Below, in pieces: positions 11,223 through 22,069 of a DNA stretch of 64,000 bases (its first letter is position 1; each line of letters begins with the position of its first letter). The stretch is from Cystobasidiopsis lactophilus (Eukaryota > Basidiomycota > Agaricostilbomycetes > Agaricostilbales > Chionosphaeraceae), in NCBI GenBank assembly GCA_001599975.1, contig BCIO01000006.1:1421587-1485586 (forward strand), in the 5' to 3' direction. Made by a program: the position numbers and the translations under genes. The notes beneath the pieces are model-generated. The model worked only from the letters and a program-made list of their open reading frames with translations, was not told where the DNA came from and ran no database searches.

Positions 11223-14156
11223 TCATTCGCCACCTCCCAAGCGGTCCACCGCTTTCCCAATCTCCGTGTCCTGCTTGAGCATCTGCAGCAAGTCCTCTGG
11301 TCTGAGGTCGGACTTGACGCGGATGAACGGGTTGATCTGCCCAGCTCCGGTGGTGTGCTCGGCCGTGAGCAGCTTTTGAGCGGCCAGCGTGCGCAGGATC
11401 GCAAAGCTCTGTTCGGTCGTAGGCACCGGGCTGATGCCTTGCTGCGCCAGGAAGTCTCGATGCCACTTCATGACCTGTGAGCCGCCGGAAAAAAAAACCA
11501 TCAGCCAAGAAGGCATCGGCTGAAGGTGAGGGAGAAGCTCACATCTTGAAAGGGGACTTGATCCTCGCCCTTGTTGCGCACCGTGCGCAGCAAAGCGTAC
11601 AACATGATCTTTTGGTGTAAGGTGGCCTGGCCGATCCAAAAGTTGGAGCCCGACTCGTTGATGCGCTTGAGCACCTTGCGAATGTCCTCGATCTGGACCA
11701 AACGCGCAGGTTCGCCGGCTGCCTCCAGCTCCTGGTTCAGGATATCCACATCTTCCACCGCTCGTCTGTATGCGACTTGCCGTCAACATCCGAAAGAATG
11801 GAAGTGGTGGGCCTCACGCACCTGCTAATGTCGAGAGCCCGCCGGGCGTCGCCGGTGATCTTGGCCACATTCTGCGCTGCGAACTGGACCGCCGGGGGAG
11901 CCAAACACTGGCCTTGCAAAGGTTCCAAGCGGGACTTGAGGATCTCGTGGAGCTGCTGGAAGGTGTACGCCTTGAACTTGAGCTGCTGCTGAGACAGGCG
12001 AGACTGGATTTTATTCGGGAACGTCTCAGGCAGGTCGAGCTGATTGGCGATGGTGACGACGATGAGCTTGGAGTGTGGTTGGGAGGGCCAGTTGAAGAAG
12101 TTGTAGATGACATCGTGCTCCCGCCGCTTGTTCTTGATCTTCATCTGGTCCAACTCGTCCACCAGCACGACGCACGTCTGCCTGGCGGGATCTGGTTTGG
12201 AGAAGTGCTTGTCGAGCAAGGAAACGGCGTGCTTGGGCGTGGCCGTGTCGCCAGCGAGGAACTCCCAGAAGAGCGAGTAGGCCTGAGTGGGGTCCACCAG
12301 CTTCATGCCGTTGATCTCCAAGAAAGCGAACTCTTTGATTTCCTGTGCGACAATAGAAGCAAGCATCAGAGCAGTAGCTTGATAGGATCAGGGTTTTGAC
12401 GCACTCCGGCTTCTGCTCGAGACTGAAGACTTTGCACTACACTCCGGACGGTGGCCGTCTTGCCGGTGCCCGGGACACCAGAGATGTCTAAAGGCTTCTT
12501 GTAAACAATGAACGCGGACAAGAAGATAGGGACGCACAGAGACAGCTGCCGTTGCCATTGTCGATGGCGTCCTCGAGGCGCGATTCGATATCCGCAAACT
12601 CTTCCTCTCGACACGGCAGGAACTCTGGCGTGGCCGACACGTGAAGGATGGCCCTTGCTTTTTGGAAGGGCGTGAGCGACTCGTCGTCAATGTCGAACTT
12701 GGCTCGGCCCGGCATCTTGAGCTGCTCTCTGTGAAATTGGGACAAATGCGCGATCAGAGCGAACAGACTGATGCAGGTAGAGCCCACTCACTGCCTCCGC
12801 TTCTTGCGTAACTCCAAGCGTTCTCGACTCCGCAGTTTGAGCACTTTTTCTCGCTCCACCTGCGCCTTTGTCTTGGTCGACTTGAAACGGGACCCAATCT
12901 GCTTCTTTGCCCCGCGCTTCTTCGGCGTGGTCGACGACTTGGCCTCGTAGCCGTCCTCGTCTTCCGAGTAAGCCTCTTCCAATCTGGACGGGCCATCATC
13001 GTCGTCGTCCTCTTCTTCCCCCTCGCTCATGCTTGCATCGTCGCCCTCGTCCTCGTCATCCTCGTCCTCGTCGAACTCCTCATTCTCGTAATTCTAGAGA
13101 TCGTTTTGAGCAAATGGAATCCAGACGAAAAGACGGAGCACACCTCCTGGTCAGACACTTCGGCGCCCGCCTGGTCGTCCTCCTGCTTGGCCTTTCCCTT
13201 CTTGGGCGCGGCCTTCTTCTTTTGTTTGGGCTTCTCCGCCTTGTCTTTTGTGCCCAGCTTGTTGTTCGGGTTGGGCTGGACCTCCCACCAGTCGGTTTCC
13301 TTGCCCTCGCTGATCCTTGCTGAGAGCTCGAACTCCTTGATGTAGCCTTCCTTCTTTGCTGGGAGCGGGTTCCAGTGGTAGCGCAGCAAGAACGTAGAGC
13401 CTGGTGGAGCATCTTTTGGCAAGTCCTCGACGTTTTCGACCAGGTCAATCGTGCGGGAGAGGTAGCGGGCCGAGAACCAGTCTTGAGCCTTGGTCGGCCG
13501 GAAAGCGTTGTTCCGGTGCTGCTTGTCGTCGTGGTAGTCCGGGTCGTTGGCGTAGAACAGCTCGTTCTGTATCACTTTGCAATTGAGCCACAAGGCAACC
13601 TGACAAGCAAGCTCAATGCGGAACTTACGTCCAGGATCTTGGAGCCTTTGGGCATCTCCTTCTCCAGGTCGAACAAGCTCCACACGTGCTGGGTGATCCT
13701 AGGGCGATAGAGCCAGTGCAGCTTGGCGATCGGCTTGCCCGTCTCGTCCGCCCAAAGGTCGATGAGCAGCGCCACCAAGTCGTCCTGCTTCAAGCCGTCC
13801 TCGACCTTGCGCTGCCGCTTCTCGCTCGTGCCATGCGCCACCTTGGCCACACCTTTGACTGGCGCCCGCCGCGTCTTCTCCGGCTTGGCGAGGTCCAGCT
13901 TCAAGCGCGAGTCCTTGATGTGCGATAGTTCATGCACGGCATTGGGCGTGAGCACGACGCCGTCGCCCACTTGGAAGCGCGTCACCGTCTCCTCCCCTTT
14001 GGCAGACGTGTGCACGCGCTCGATGGCCTCGTAGTGGTCCAGCTTGAGGTTGCCGCGGCCGGTGACAGCTTGCGGGCGGAAGTTGAAGCTCTCGCCCACG
14101 AATCGCTGTTGAGATTGGGCCAACGCTGGCTGCTTGAGCTGCGTTCGACGCGCCAT
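11223..14156 (-). CDS. ORC1: origin recognition complex subunit 1 (BAH + AAA+ ATPase)
   Basis: Largest ORC subunit; binds and hydrolyses ATP when the complex marks replication origins. Read on the minus strand from ATG 14156 (MARRTQLKQ). An N-terminal BAH domain covers LADETGKPIAKLHWLYRP-like text through NELFYANDPDY to GSTFLLRYHWNP. A charged linker with long Asp/Glu and Lys runs follows (nuclear, disordered). The AAA+ core shows Walker A GVPGTGKTATV, Walker B VVLVDELDQM, a sensor-like region VVTIANQLDLPE, and the arginine-containing QSRLSQQQLKF segment. The C-terminal winged-helix part contains LHQKIMLYALLRTVR and ends at VDRLGGGE. At least six introns. Key ATP-binding residues all look intact. 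Confidence 0.93.
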
Positions 14157-14671
14157 TCGGGTAGGACAGCTCACCCATTCGGTCGTGGCAGGCATCCCGG
14201 GTCTTGGGGGCGTCGCTGAACGGGTCGAGGAAGCAAATTAAACAGGCGCATAAGTTTTTGGACGCGAGCAGCCACTGCTGGCTCATCTTGCCTTGTCTCT
14301 GCTGCTTTGTATGCTCTACTGCAGTCTTACAAGAACGCCCAGAATGGTTCAGTCGAGAGCACGATTGCCCGTTCGGAAATGGACTGGCTCGACTGGATGC
14401 TGCTTGCCTGCCGTCTGTGCGCTTGTTGTCTCCCCATCCACAGCCCCATGCCTGCCCTAGATCCTCGTTTGGACATCGCACCGTATCTGTGAGCCCGGAA
14501 TCGAAGAAGGCAAGGCATCGGCGCTCAGTCTTCTGTCTCTCTGCGTTCGCAGCTGGTCGTGAGCCTGCCCTTTTGATCTGAACTGCGGGCCCGACTCACA
14601 AGTCCGACTCGGATCTCAGCAACTGGAGTGAGTGCCCATCTCGGTGGCCCATCAAGTCTGAGCTGATTGGC
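14157..14671. other. region between ORC1 and the DUF6534-type gene
   Basis: Divergent spacer of 515 bases. It may hide one or two short 5' exons of the next gene, because the DUF6534-type frame is already open upstream of its first usable ATG. Nothing else recognised. Confidence 0.35.
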
Positions 14672-16118
14672 ATGGGGCGTCGGCAAGTCAACGATGCGCT
14701 GTTTGGTGCTCTGGTCTTGCTCTTCGTCCGCTATCTGGCCACCTATCCGAACGACCCGCTTTACATCCGGATTCTGGCAATTGTTGTGTTTGCAGTAGAC
14801 TGCGCCCAGACAGTAAACTTAGCCTGGGCTCAGTACATGGTGAGCTAGCTGGGCGTTTCGGCGCATTTGGCTCGACCACTCTAAGTGCGGCTTGGCAGTT
14901 CATCATCTTACCTGAACAAGAGCAAGGAATGTGAGAGCATCCCTGTTCCCACCAGGGCAAGGCAAGAAGCTGAATCTTGGAGCCAGTCACTGGGTGGCGG
15001 ACGTCCTGCTCTCGCTCTTCAACGCCCTCAGCGCCGTCCTGACCCAGCACTACCTTATCCACCGCATATACAAGCTCACAAAGAGTCGAGTTGTGGTGGC
15101 TTGCTTGGAGCCCTTGTCTCTGTTGCAGGTGGGCATTTGCGTTCAGTCGAAGTCATTTGGCCACAGCTCATCTCGAACACAGCTTGCGTGCAGTGCGTAC
15201 TAAGTTTGAAGGCTTTTTAAATTTTTTATGAAAGATGTGGCAACAGCTCTGGCCATCGCTATTCTTCTCGGCTGTGCGGATCGGAATATCGAAACACGAG
15301 CTTCTCTCAAGACGATTGTCTCGGTGTGGATCATCTCCAGCGTGGTATCAGATGTAAGATCGCTTGCTTCTGGCTACCGTCTGGGCACTAAAGAGAGCCA
15401 ATCCACAGGTTGCGATCTCGGCCACGTTTCTGGTCTACCTGATGTAGTGAGTGGCCACCAGCTCGTCAAGCGGTAGAGACGAGTCTTGATCAATCATGTT
15501 GTGTAAAGCTTGCGTCGAAAGACAGTGTTCGTGGAAACTAGGTGTGTCATCGACTTGGCCATTGACGACCGAACCAAGTGATACGACCATTCATCGATTA
15601 AGTGCAGGTCGTAAGCCATTCTAGGACCAAGGGTCTTCTATGAATACTGATCCACATCCGTACAGGCTTTTGAGGTTTCTGATCGCACTGGCAATCCCCA
15701 CTGGATTGGTCACTTCTCTTTGTGCGATGTGCGTCCACCGTCGCGGCCCGGTGTGATCATCTTCTGAGCCTCCTATGGTTTCAGCTCGGTCCTTGTAGCT
15801 TTTTGGATGATTCCAACCCACCCGAGTCCGTCCTCTTTGCTCTTTGTGCCAACATGTACTGACACCATGAGCGCAGTCGCCACCGGTCTAGCCTCATATC
15901 TCGGCCGCGTCTACAGCATTACGCTGTTCTTCAACCTCAACTTCCGAAATCACAAGAGCTTACGCCCGAAGTCAGGCACTGTCGCTGCCACAACTCCGGC
16001 CAAAATGGTCAGCTCGGCGTCTGCGAAATTCCAGACCCATTTCAGCTCCGCTACTTCGTCCAATCAAAACCTGGATGTTGGCGAGTGCAATCTGGCTGCT
16101 TTGAAATGCTCCAGCTGA
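14672..16118 (+). CDS. multi-pass membrane protein, DUF6534 type (5' end uncertain)
   Basis: Multi-exon gene for a seven-helix-like membrane protein of a family abundant in mushrooms and their relatives, function unknown. Recognisable parts in order: GRRQVNDALFGALVLLFVRY then LATYPNDPLYIRILAIVVF (first helices with the usual 'N..L+G....Q/F..Y...YpnD' pattern), ASHWVADVLLSLFNALSAVL, LLRFLIALAIPTGLVTSLCA, and a last exon with GRVYSITLFFNLNFRNHKSL, which matches the conserved 'hY..shl..LN.R..lr' end of the last helix. A polar Ser/Thr-rich tail follows. The true N-terminus probably lies upstream of the ATG given here. Confidence 0.6.
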
Positions 16119-16454
16119 TTGAACGAGCAGCGGTCGAAGCGGAGGGTGGTAAAACCTTCGCGCCAGTTTTGTCTGCGGGTGGGTGCCCTCTGCTTCGCTC
16201 TCATGGATGCACTGATTGGACCTTGATAGACTCTGAGAACAAGCACCTGGACGTCTGAAATGGATTTAATGGATGCAGCTCGACGCGTCTGGTGGTGCTG
16301 CCGCACGCGATCGGCTCTGCCTCGGCTTTCGCGACTTGCAGGCTCAGTGTGGGGTAAACTGCAATTTGAGCGGGGCGGCTCTCTCTCGCGTTTGTTCCTC
16401 CTTTCGTTCTCCTCCAACAGGCTCCAAGGTATTCCCTGAAGGACTCGATTCATC
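16119..16454. promoter_or_regulatory. upstream region of the short-chain dehydrogenase
   Basis: 336 bases between two same-strand genes; 16360-16430 is rich in pyrimidines (CTCTCTCTCGCG, TTTGTTCCTCC), as often seen just before fungal starts. No coding signal. Confidence 0.35.
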
Positions 16455-17544
16455 ATGGCCAACAGCTTCCGATCCGCACCTATCACCCCTGGAATCGCTT
16501 TCATGTGAGAGGTTGCCTTGATGGTCTTGCAAAACTCGAGTTGACGGCTTGGCAGCACTGGCGGAGCGCGCGGACTGGGGCATGCCATTGCGACTTCTTT
16601 TGCCAAAGATGGCGCTCGCGGCGTTGTCCTGGTCGACATCCAGCCCCCTGAGGTTTTTGCGGAAGCAAAGGCAAGCATCGAAAAGCTTGGCCTGGGCACC
16701 GAGGTTCGAAGTTCCCTGCGCCCACTTCTCGGCGTGGCTTCAAGCGTGTTCATCAGGTCTTGAACATCAAGTGCGACGTCACGGTTGAGGACGAAGTAAA
16801 AGGCGCTGTCGAACAGGCCGTCAAGAAGTTCGGACGCATTGACTATGCCGCGTGAGTGGCTCGCCTTCCCAGCGTTTGTCGCAAAATCAAGAGCGCATAT
16901 AATCAGGAACTTTGCTGGCATCATTGGACCCCTTGACACCGTCCACAGCGTGGACTACGAGAAGTGGAAGAAGGTCATCGATGTCAACCTGAACGGAGTG
17001 CTCTGCTGCACCAAGTGGGAGATGAAGCAGATGATGACGCAGTCGTCTCTTGAGGTGTGAGTTCCTTGTGCGCATATTCAAATACAGCTCTGAGCGTTCC
17101 GTGTAGCGAATCTGGCCGGGTGGCGCAGCGAGGTTCCATCATCAACTGCGCATCGATGAATAGTGTCCAGGTGAGAGCCCCTAAACTCTCAGAACTTTCG
17201 ATCCTCTCTGACTCTACATTCGATTCTAGGCTAGCGTTCTCACTTCTGGCTATTCGGCCGCTAAACATGGTGTCGTGGGCATCACCAAAGCGGCCGCTCT
17301 TGAAGGCCGAGAGCTTGGCATCAGAGTCAACGCCGTCTCCCCCGGCTACATCAGGACCAAGCTCGTGGAATTTGCCATCAAGCAAAAGGACAACACTGAC
17401 GACCCTGACTGGCTTGCCTACGAAGGCCGCCAAGGGCGACAGGCCCTGCCGGAGGAGATTGGCGACGTCGTCATGATGCTCTGTTCGCCCAGGATGAGCT
17501 TGGTCAATGGCGAGAACATCATGTGCGACAATGGCTTCACGGTC
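16455..17544 (+). CDS. short-chain dehydrogenase/reductase (SDR)
   Basis: Classical SDR of about 280 residues, an NAD(P)-dependent oxidoreductase of unknown substrate. The start MANSFRSAPITPGIAF is spliced to ITGGARGLGHAIATSF, giving the cofactor motif TGGxxGxG; the intron splits the Ile codon. Then VVLVDIQPPE (an acidic Asp after beta-2, suggesting NAD preference), KCDVT, NFAGIIGPLDTV (in place of NNAG), CASMNS, the catalytic pair in SVLTSGYSAAKHGVVG (Ser, Tyr, Lys present), RVNAVSPGYIRTKL and a C-terminal LVNGENIMCDNGFT. Seven or so exons. The stop is not certain: the frame runs on past GFT, and a donor-like GTCAGT at 17542 may lead to a tiny last exon. Only the NNAG to NFAG change is unusual. 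Confidence 0.85.
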
Positions 17545-17971
17545 AGTGAGTTCTCATTCACATGCTTTGGTCGCGTCTGGTCTCTTGCTGAGCTCGACCA
17601 GACACGATGCACCGGTGATCGTGCATTTATCTTGGTTCCGTCGCGCTTGCTCGACCACACACGCTGCATCAGTGAACATGCGGCGAGGGAGGGACCAGTT
17701 ATCGTGCAATCGTGCAATTTGAGACCAGGGGTCGGGTGGCGATCGATCAGCGGAGGATCGCCCGAACTTCGCACTTTCTTCAACCCCCTTGTTAGCCCCC
17801 GACCTCCCGCCCTTGCGTTGCACACTATCGCGTCGAGACCGTTCTAGTCGTGCCCTGTGGAATGGCGGTGAGCCCTTGGCGCCGTTGGGGCCGCTGCCGG
17901 CGCGCGGCCTCTTCTTTTGCTCAAAGGCGCTGCCGGGTTTACTTCGACGTTCCTGCTCTACCAGTATCGTC
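17545..17971. other. intergenic region with an imperfect direct repeat
   Basis: 427 bases between SDR and the Hsp70-like gene. Two related stretches, about 17598-17625 and 17651-17680, share CTCGACCA...ACACG(A/C)TGCA(C/T)C and a following GTGATCGTGCA/GTGAACATGCG; TCGTGCAA occurs twice just after. Possibly regulatory; not a known element. Confidence 0.35.
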
Positions 17972-20348
17972 ATGGGATGTCAGTCGAGCAAGCCTGACGA
18001 TATCAGGCCATTTCCCGACTCGAGCAACGGGAAAGATCCAGAGCTTCCGCTGCCCAACATTCTGCCTGAGCGCAGCACGCTCGACGACGAGGTTCTCGTC
18101 ATCTGCTTGGACTTTGGCACTACTGGATGTGTGTGGTCCTTCGTTCTTCTTGGTCAGTCTATGCTAAAGGCGTGTAGCTGGAGCGGCGTACGCCTATCGA
18201 GACGCGAAAGGCTCCATCAAGTTTGGGCCCGACTTCGTCTCGCGCTGGCCGGGACAGGCGCAGAACCTGTCCAAGGTACCAAGTTTGTTGATCTACGACA
18301 AGCAAGGTCAGGTCCTAGCGTGGGGAGCAGAATGCAAAAAGTGGGCGAATGAAACTTCACTGTGGTGGGCTGGATCGTGCAAGCTGAATGCGGCATGTTT
18401 GGCAGTGTACGCCGCTTCAGCGAAGAAACGCTAGAAAAGAACGGCTGGATGCTGTGCGAATGGTTCAAGCTCTGGGTTCAGACAACCGACCCCGATGGAA
18501 CCAAGATCAACCCCGAAAGTCTGCCAGCGAATTCCACACCGTTTAGTGTCTACGGCGACTTTCTTCAGCGATTCTACCAAGCAGCATTGGTCGACATCGA
18601 CGAGCGCCGCAACTTGTCCGACGTGCGCAAGCGGCTCCAGCGCGAGGGCAAGGTCAAGATCGTGCTCACTGTGCCCGTGCGATGGAAGCTCGACGGCCCA
18701 AACGTGCTTCGACGGTTGCGAGAGCAAGCTTACCGAGCCGGGCTCACGGATTCGACTGGGAGCAACGCGCTCGAGTTCCTCACCGAAGCCGAGTCTGGCG
18801 CCTTATTCGGATTTCATGAGCTGCACGCCCCCATTGCGCTCGACTCTTCTTTTATCGTTGTTGATGCTGGAGGAGGCACAGTGGTAAGTCGCACGAGCCG
18901 CTTGTATGAAACGCGAGAGGCTCATCGTTCGACAGGATACGACGGCTTACAAGGTCACCTCTTTGGAGCCGTTGCTGAAGCTGGAGGAAGTCCGTGTGCC
19001 ACAGGTCTGCTCGATGACTGCTATTTCAAGGTTGCTGCTCAAGGCTGGCATCCCAGGGCATTTTCTCCGGTTCCACGTTCATCGACCGCGCCATGATCGA
19101 AATCCTCCACAGCCATCTGGAAGCCAAGTATCCCAACCAGTGGCAAAAACACAATCTTGCGGAGGGAATTGCGTCGTTCCAGCTCGAGACAAAACCCGCC
19201 TTTCGCAAAGATGACCAGCGCTCCATCTTCATCAAGATCGGAAGCCCAAACGAGTTCGACGAGGGAGCCATTGAGATCCCCTGGAGCGATGTTGAACGCG
19301 CTTTCTTGGTGTGCACAAAGCCGATTGTGGAGCAGATCACCCGCCTCCGACAGTCGATGGGAGACAGCCCGCCGCGAGTAGGTCTGATTTCCGCTCAATT
19401 GCCGCAGGTCCACTGCTTATCTTCCACGCAGCTGCTGATTCTAGTCGGCGGTCTCGGTTCGAGCAAGTACTTGCGACAGGCGCTCGAAACGGCCCTCCCG
19501 TCAGTCCAAATAGCGCAGCCTGAGTGAGTGTCTGGCTTTGGAATTGAACTCAGATATGGTTGACATGTTGTGCCCCAGTGACATTCAAGGGTAAGAGTCG
19601 CTCTGCTCCGCCAGCATTTCCCGGCTAAACCAGACGAGCAAAGCGGCTCAAAGGCGGTCGCACTGGGTGGCTGCTACCACATCCTGAAGAGACCTGTTCA
19701 AGTCAGGGTGGTGCCCGGCTACTTTGGCATTGCCGTCTACCAAAACTGGATGCCGCATTTCGACGAGCTCTACTCAGCAGAGCGCAAAACCAAAGGCCGC
19801 GATGGCAGGCACATCCTCACTGGCATCTTTTCGACGATCGTGTCGAAGGGCCAGCCTATTGATGTGAACAGGTCGTTTGAAAGGAGCTTCAACTTCGTAA
19901 TGACTCGTTCGTTGCTTTCGTTGCGATTCACGAACTGATTTGCCGGCACAGCAACCCTTCGCCGATGCCGGCGACTTCTTCGAAGAAACCCTGACCGTGT
20001 ACGCGTCTGACGCCGAGCAGGACCCGGAGAGCACCTATGCTCCCTCGGTTCGCCCAATCTGCAAGATTGTCTGTCAGTTTCAAGCCCAGAAGCATTGGAC
20101 GAAGAAGATTAGCACCATCGACCAGCGTCCCTACTACGTCTTTCAGATTGTCCTCCGTTTGTTCTTTGGGCAATCTGAGATGGTGGCTGAGCTGGTGGAG
20201 AGTGGCCAGGTGTGTCTACTTGACTCTGCCCAAACGCTCCTGGCTAACGTCAAACCAGACACGAGGCAAGGTGGTGGTGCAGGCTGTTGACGAGGAGGTG
20301 GAGCGAAGCACCGTCGCCGTGTCCGCAGACAATTCGTTGTACCGCTAG
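17972..20348 (+). CDS. HSPA12-like Hsp70-family ATPase with N-terminal acylation signal
   Basis: Divergent Hsp70 of the HSPA12 type: an actin-fold nucleotide-binding domain without the classical substrate-binding half. Motifs: phosphate loop 1 ICLDFGTTG joined by splicing to SGAAYAYRD, the segment KNGWMLCEWFKLWV typical of fungal HSPA12-like proteins, VKIVLTVPVRWK, phosphate loop 2 FIVVDAGGGTVDTTAYKV (intron inside), and the adenosine motif LILVGGLGSSKYLRQAL; C-terminal beta-rich part ends in VSADNSLYR. The protein starts MGCQSSKPD: Gly2, Ser6 and Lys7 fit N-myristoylation and Cys3 fits palmitoylation, so it is probably anchored to the plasma or endomembrane face. About nine exons; a 60-odd base intron near 18340 removes an apparent stop. 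Confidence 0.85.
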
Positions 20349-20517
20349 CCTTACGTTGTAGTGCTAGCGTTGCGGGCAATTTGGGTTCTTGGCAATGTGT
20401 TGAGATTTATGAGCAGACTTAGAATAAAATGCAATCATATGGCAACGCTCTGGAGACACAGAAGACCCGAAAAAATAGCTTTAAAAACACAATACCAGTG
20501 CAACGCCGACCGTCTTT

Positions 20518-21466
20518 TCAAACCACCACATCCGCCTGCAAATGAACCTTAGATCCCTCCGCCAAACCGAAGGCCGTGGTGGCGGCGACTCTGCCAGAAG
20601 TGGCGCCCTTCATGGAGGCAGGGTCGACGGCCTGACCAGGCTTGGGAGCCAAAAGGCGGAAGCTGCTGTCGCTTTCGAGGTGGCTCTTGACTTTGGCAGA
20701 CTGGTCTGCGATGTCCTGGATGTCGGCTTTGGAGGCTGTGGAGATGCCAATGGCTGACAAAGACTTGTTGATGGCCGCGACAGCAGTCGAAGCACTGGCG
20801 AGCCCTGTTTGCCCAGAAATTAGGCGTTGCTAGGGAGGTTGAGCAGCGAGAGGACTAACCACCGTTGCCCCACAGCGCAGCAATAATGGCACCCTGAACC
20901 GTCGAGCCCTTGAGCTTGCTGTCACCCTTTGACAAGTGCCTGGAGGCGTGGTGAATCTTGCCATTGAGGTGATGGACTTCGGCCAGGATATCCTCCATGT
21001 CCTTGGTCGAGCCGGCAGCAACAATGGGGAGGGTTGCTTTCTCGAGCTGCGAGCCTGACCTGGAGCCGGTGCCGGAGCGGGTAAGAGCTTCGCGCAACCG
21101 GCGACGGTAAGACATGGCGAAGAAGAGGGCGGCAATCAAGAGGAGGACAGCCACGCCAAGGACAGCGCCCAGAGCTGCTGGGACGGCAGTCGAGACGCCC
21201 GTTGAGACCGTGACGGTGGCAGACGCGCTGGAAGCGGTAGAAGTGGAAGACATGTTGGCGCTATCGGTGTCATTGAGCGTAGCAGTGTCTACAGAGGAGG
21301 GGCTCAGCGTGGCGAGGGTGACAGTGACGGTCTCGTTGGTGAACAACGTGGTGGGACCCGAATTGTCTGTCGACGTGGAGATAGAGAGGTCGTAGACTAT
21401 GGTAGCGGTTGCGGAAAGGGTAGAATTGTCATCAGGGTACAAAGTTGTGGTGAAGTTCGCCGACAT
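20518..21466 (-). CDS. Ser/Thr-rich single-pass membrane protein
   Basis: Two exons (intron near 20815-20860). The first roughly 95 residues are rich in Thr and Ser with several N-glycosylation sequons (NFT, NST, NET, NDT, NMS), then one membrane helix at about residues 96-118 ending in AALFFAM followed by the stop-transfer SYRRRLREAL. The cytosolic tail has TKDMEDILAEVHHLNGKIHH and SKADIQDIADQSAKVKSHLE helices. There is no cleavable signal peptide, so topology is probably N-out through the helix itself. The layout resembles fungal MID2/WSC-like or SKG6-type surface proteins, without their Cys-rich domains. Converges with the Hsp70-like gene; the 3' ends are 169 bases apart. Confidence 0.65.
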
Positions 21467-22069
21467 TGCTGAGGTTCGATGGGTGGCGAAAGACGAAAAG
21501 ACAAGTTATCGGGGTAGACGAGGAGGATGTTGTGGCTGTTCTCCAACAAGTCGAGAACAACACAGCTTTTTGGGGGTGGCGTGTCTTGCCCGTTAGATCA
21601 GGAAAAAAGAGAAGGTAAATCGCTGGAGGGGGGGGTCCGATTGGCAGATTGATCGGCGTCGACGCATGCGTGCCTCGCCAGCGCCGCGCCAATCAAGCTC
21701 GAAAAAGAAAAAAAGTGTGCCGGAGAGGACGGCTCCAGAAGGGTTGGACATAAGGAGAGACAGGTCCGTGGTCCAACTTTGGTGGCCCAGCGAGTTCAGG
21801 ACATCGCCGCGATTGCGAGGGGGTTCGTCCTTCCCTCCATCGCGACTGCAACAGTCGAACCGGTCTAGGACAGATCAGCAGCAAGGTTGAACTGCCACGC
21901 TGCGCATTTGCTAACAAAAAGGATTGCCCTGTGAGGGGGTTCTCTCGACCCGGAAGAGGTTTGACTTTCTAAGGGGTTCGTTCGCCAGGGCAGTGGCCTT
22001 ACCAGTCGCAAACACACCAACTGTGCACAACCAGCAACACCTTCGCAGAACACACAGAAAACAGCAAGG
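21467..22069. promoter_or_regulatory. divergent intergenic region with short poly-G
   Basis: 603 bases between the 5' ends of the membrane-protein gene and the kinase gene. Contains a G-run near 21627 and an A-rich stretch (GAAAAAGAAAAAAAG) near 21700; ends in an A-rich leader (CACACAGAAAACAGCAAGG) directly before the kinase ATG. No coding signal. Confidence 0.4.

Noticed and set aside
11770-12399. 209-residue plus-strand open frame opposite ORC1
   Set aside because: It is antisense to the ORC1 AAA+ exon, which has clear Walker motifs.
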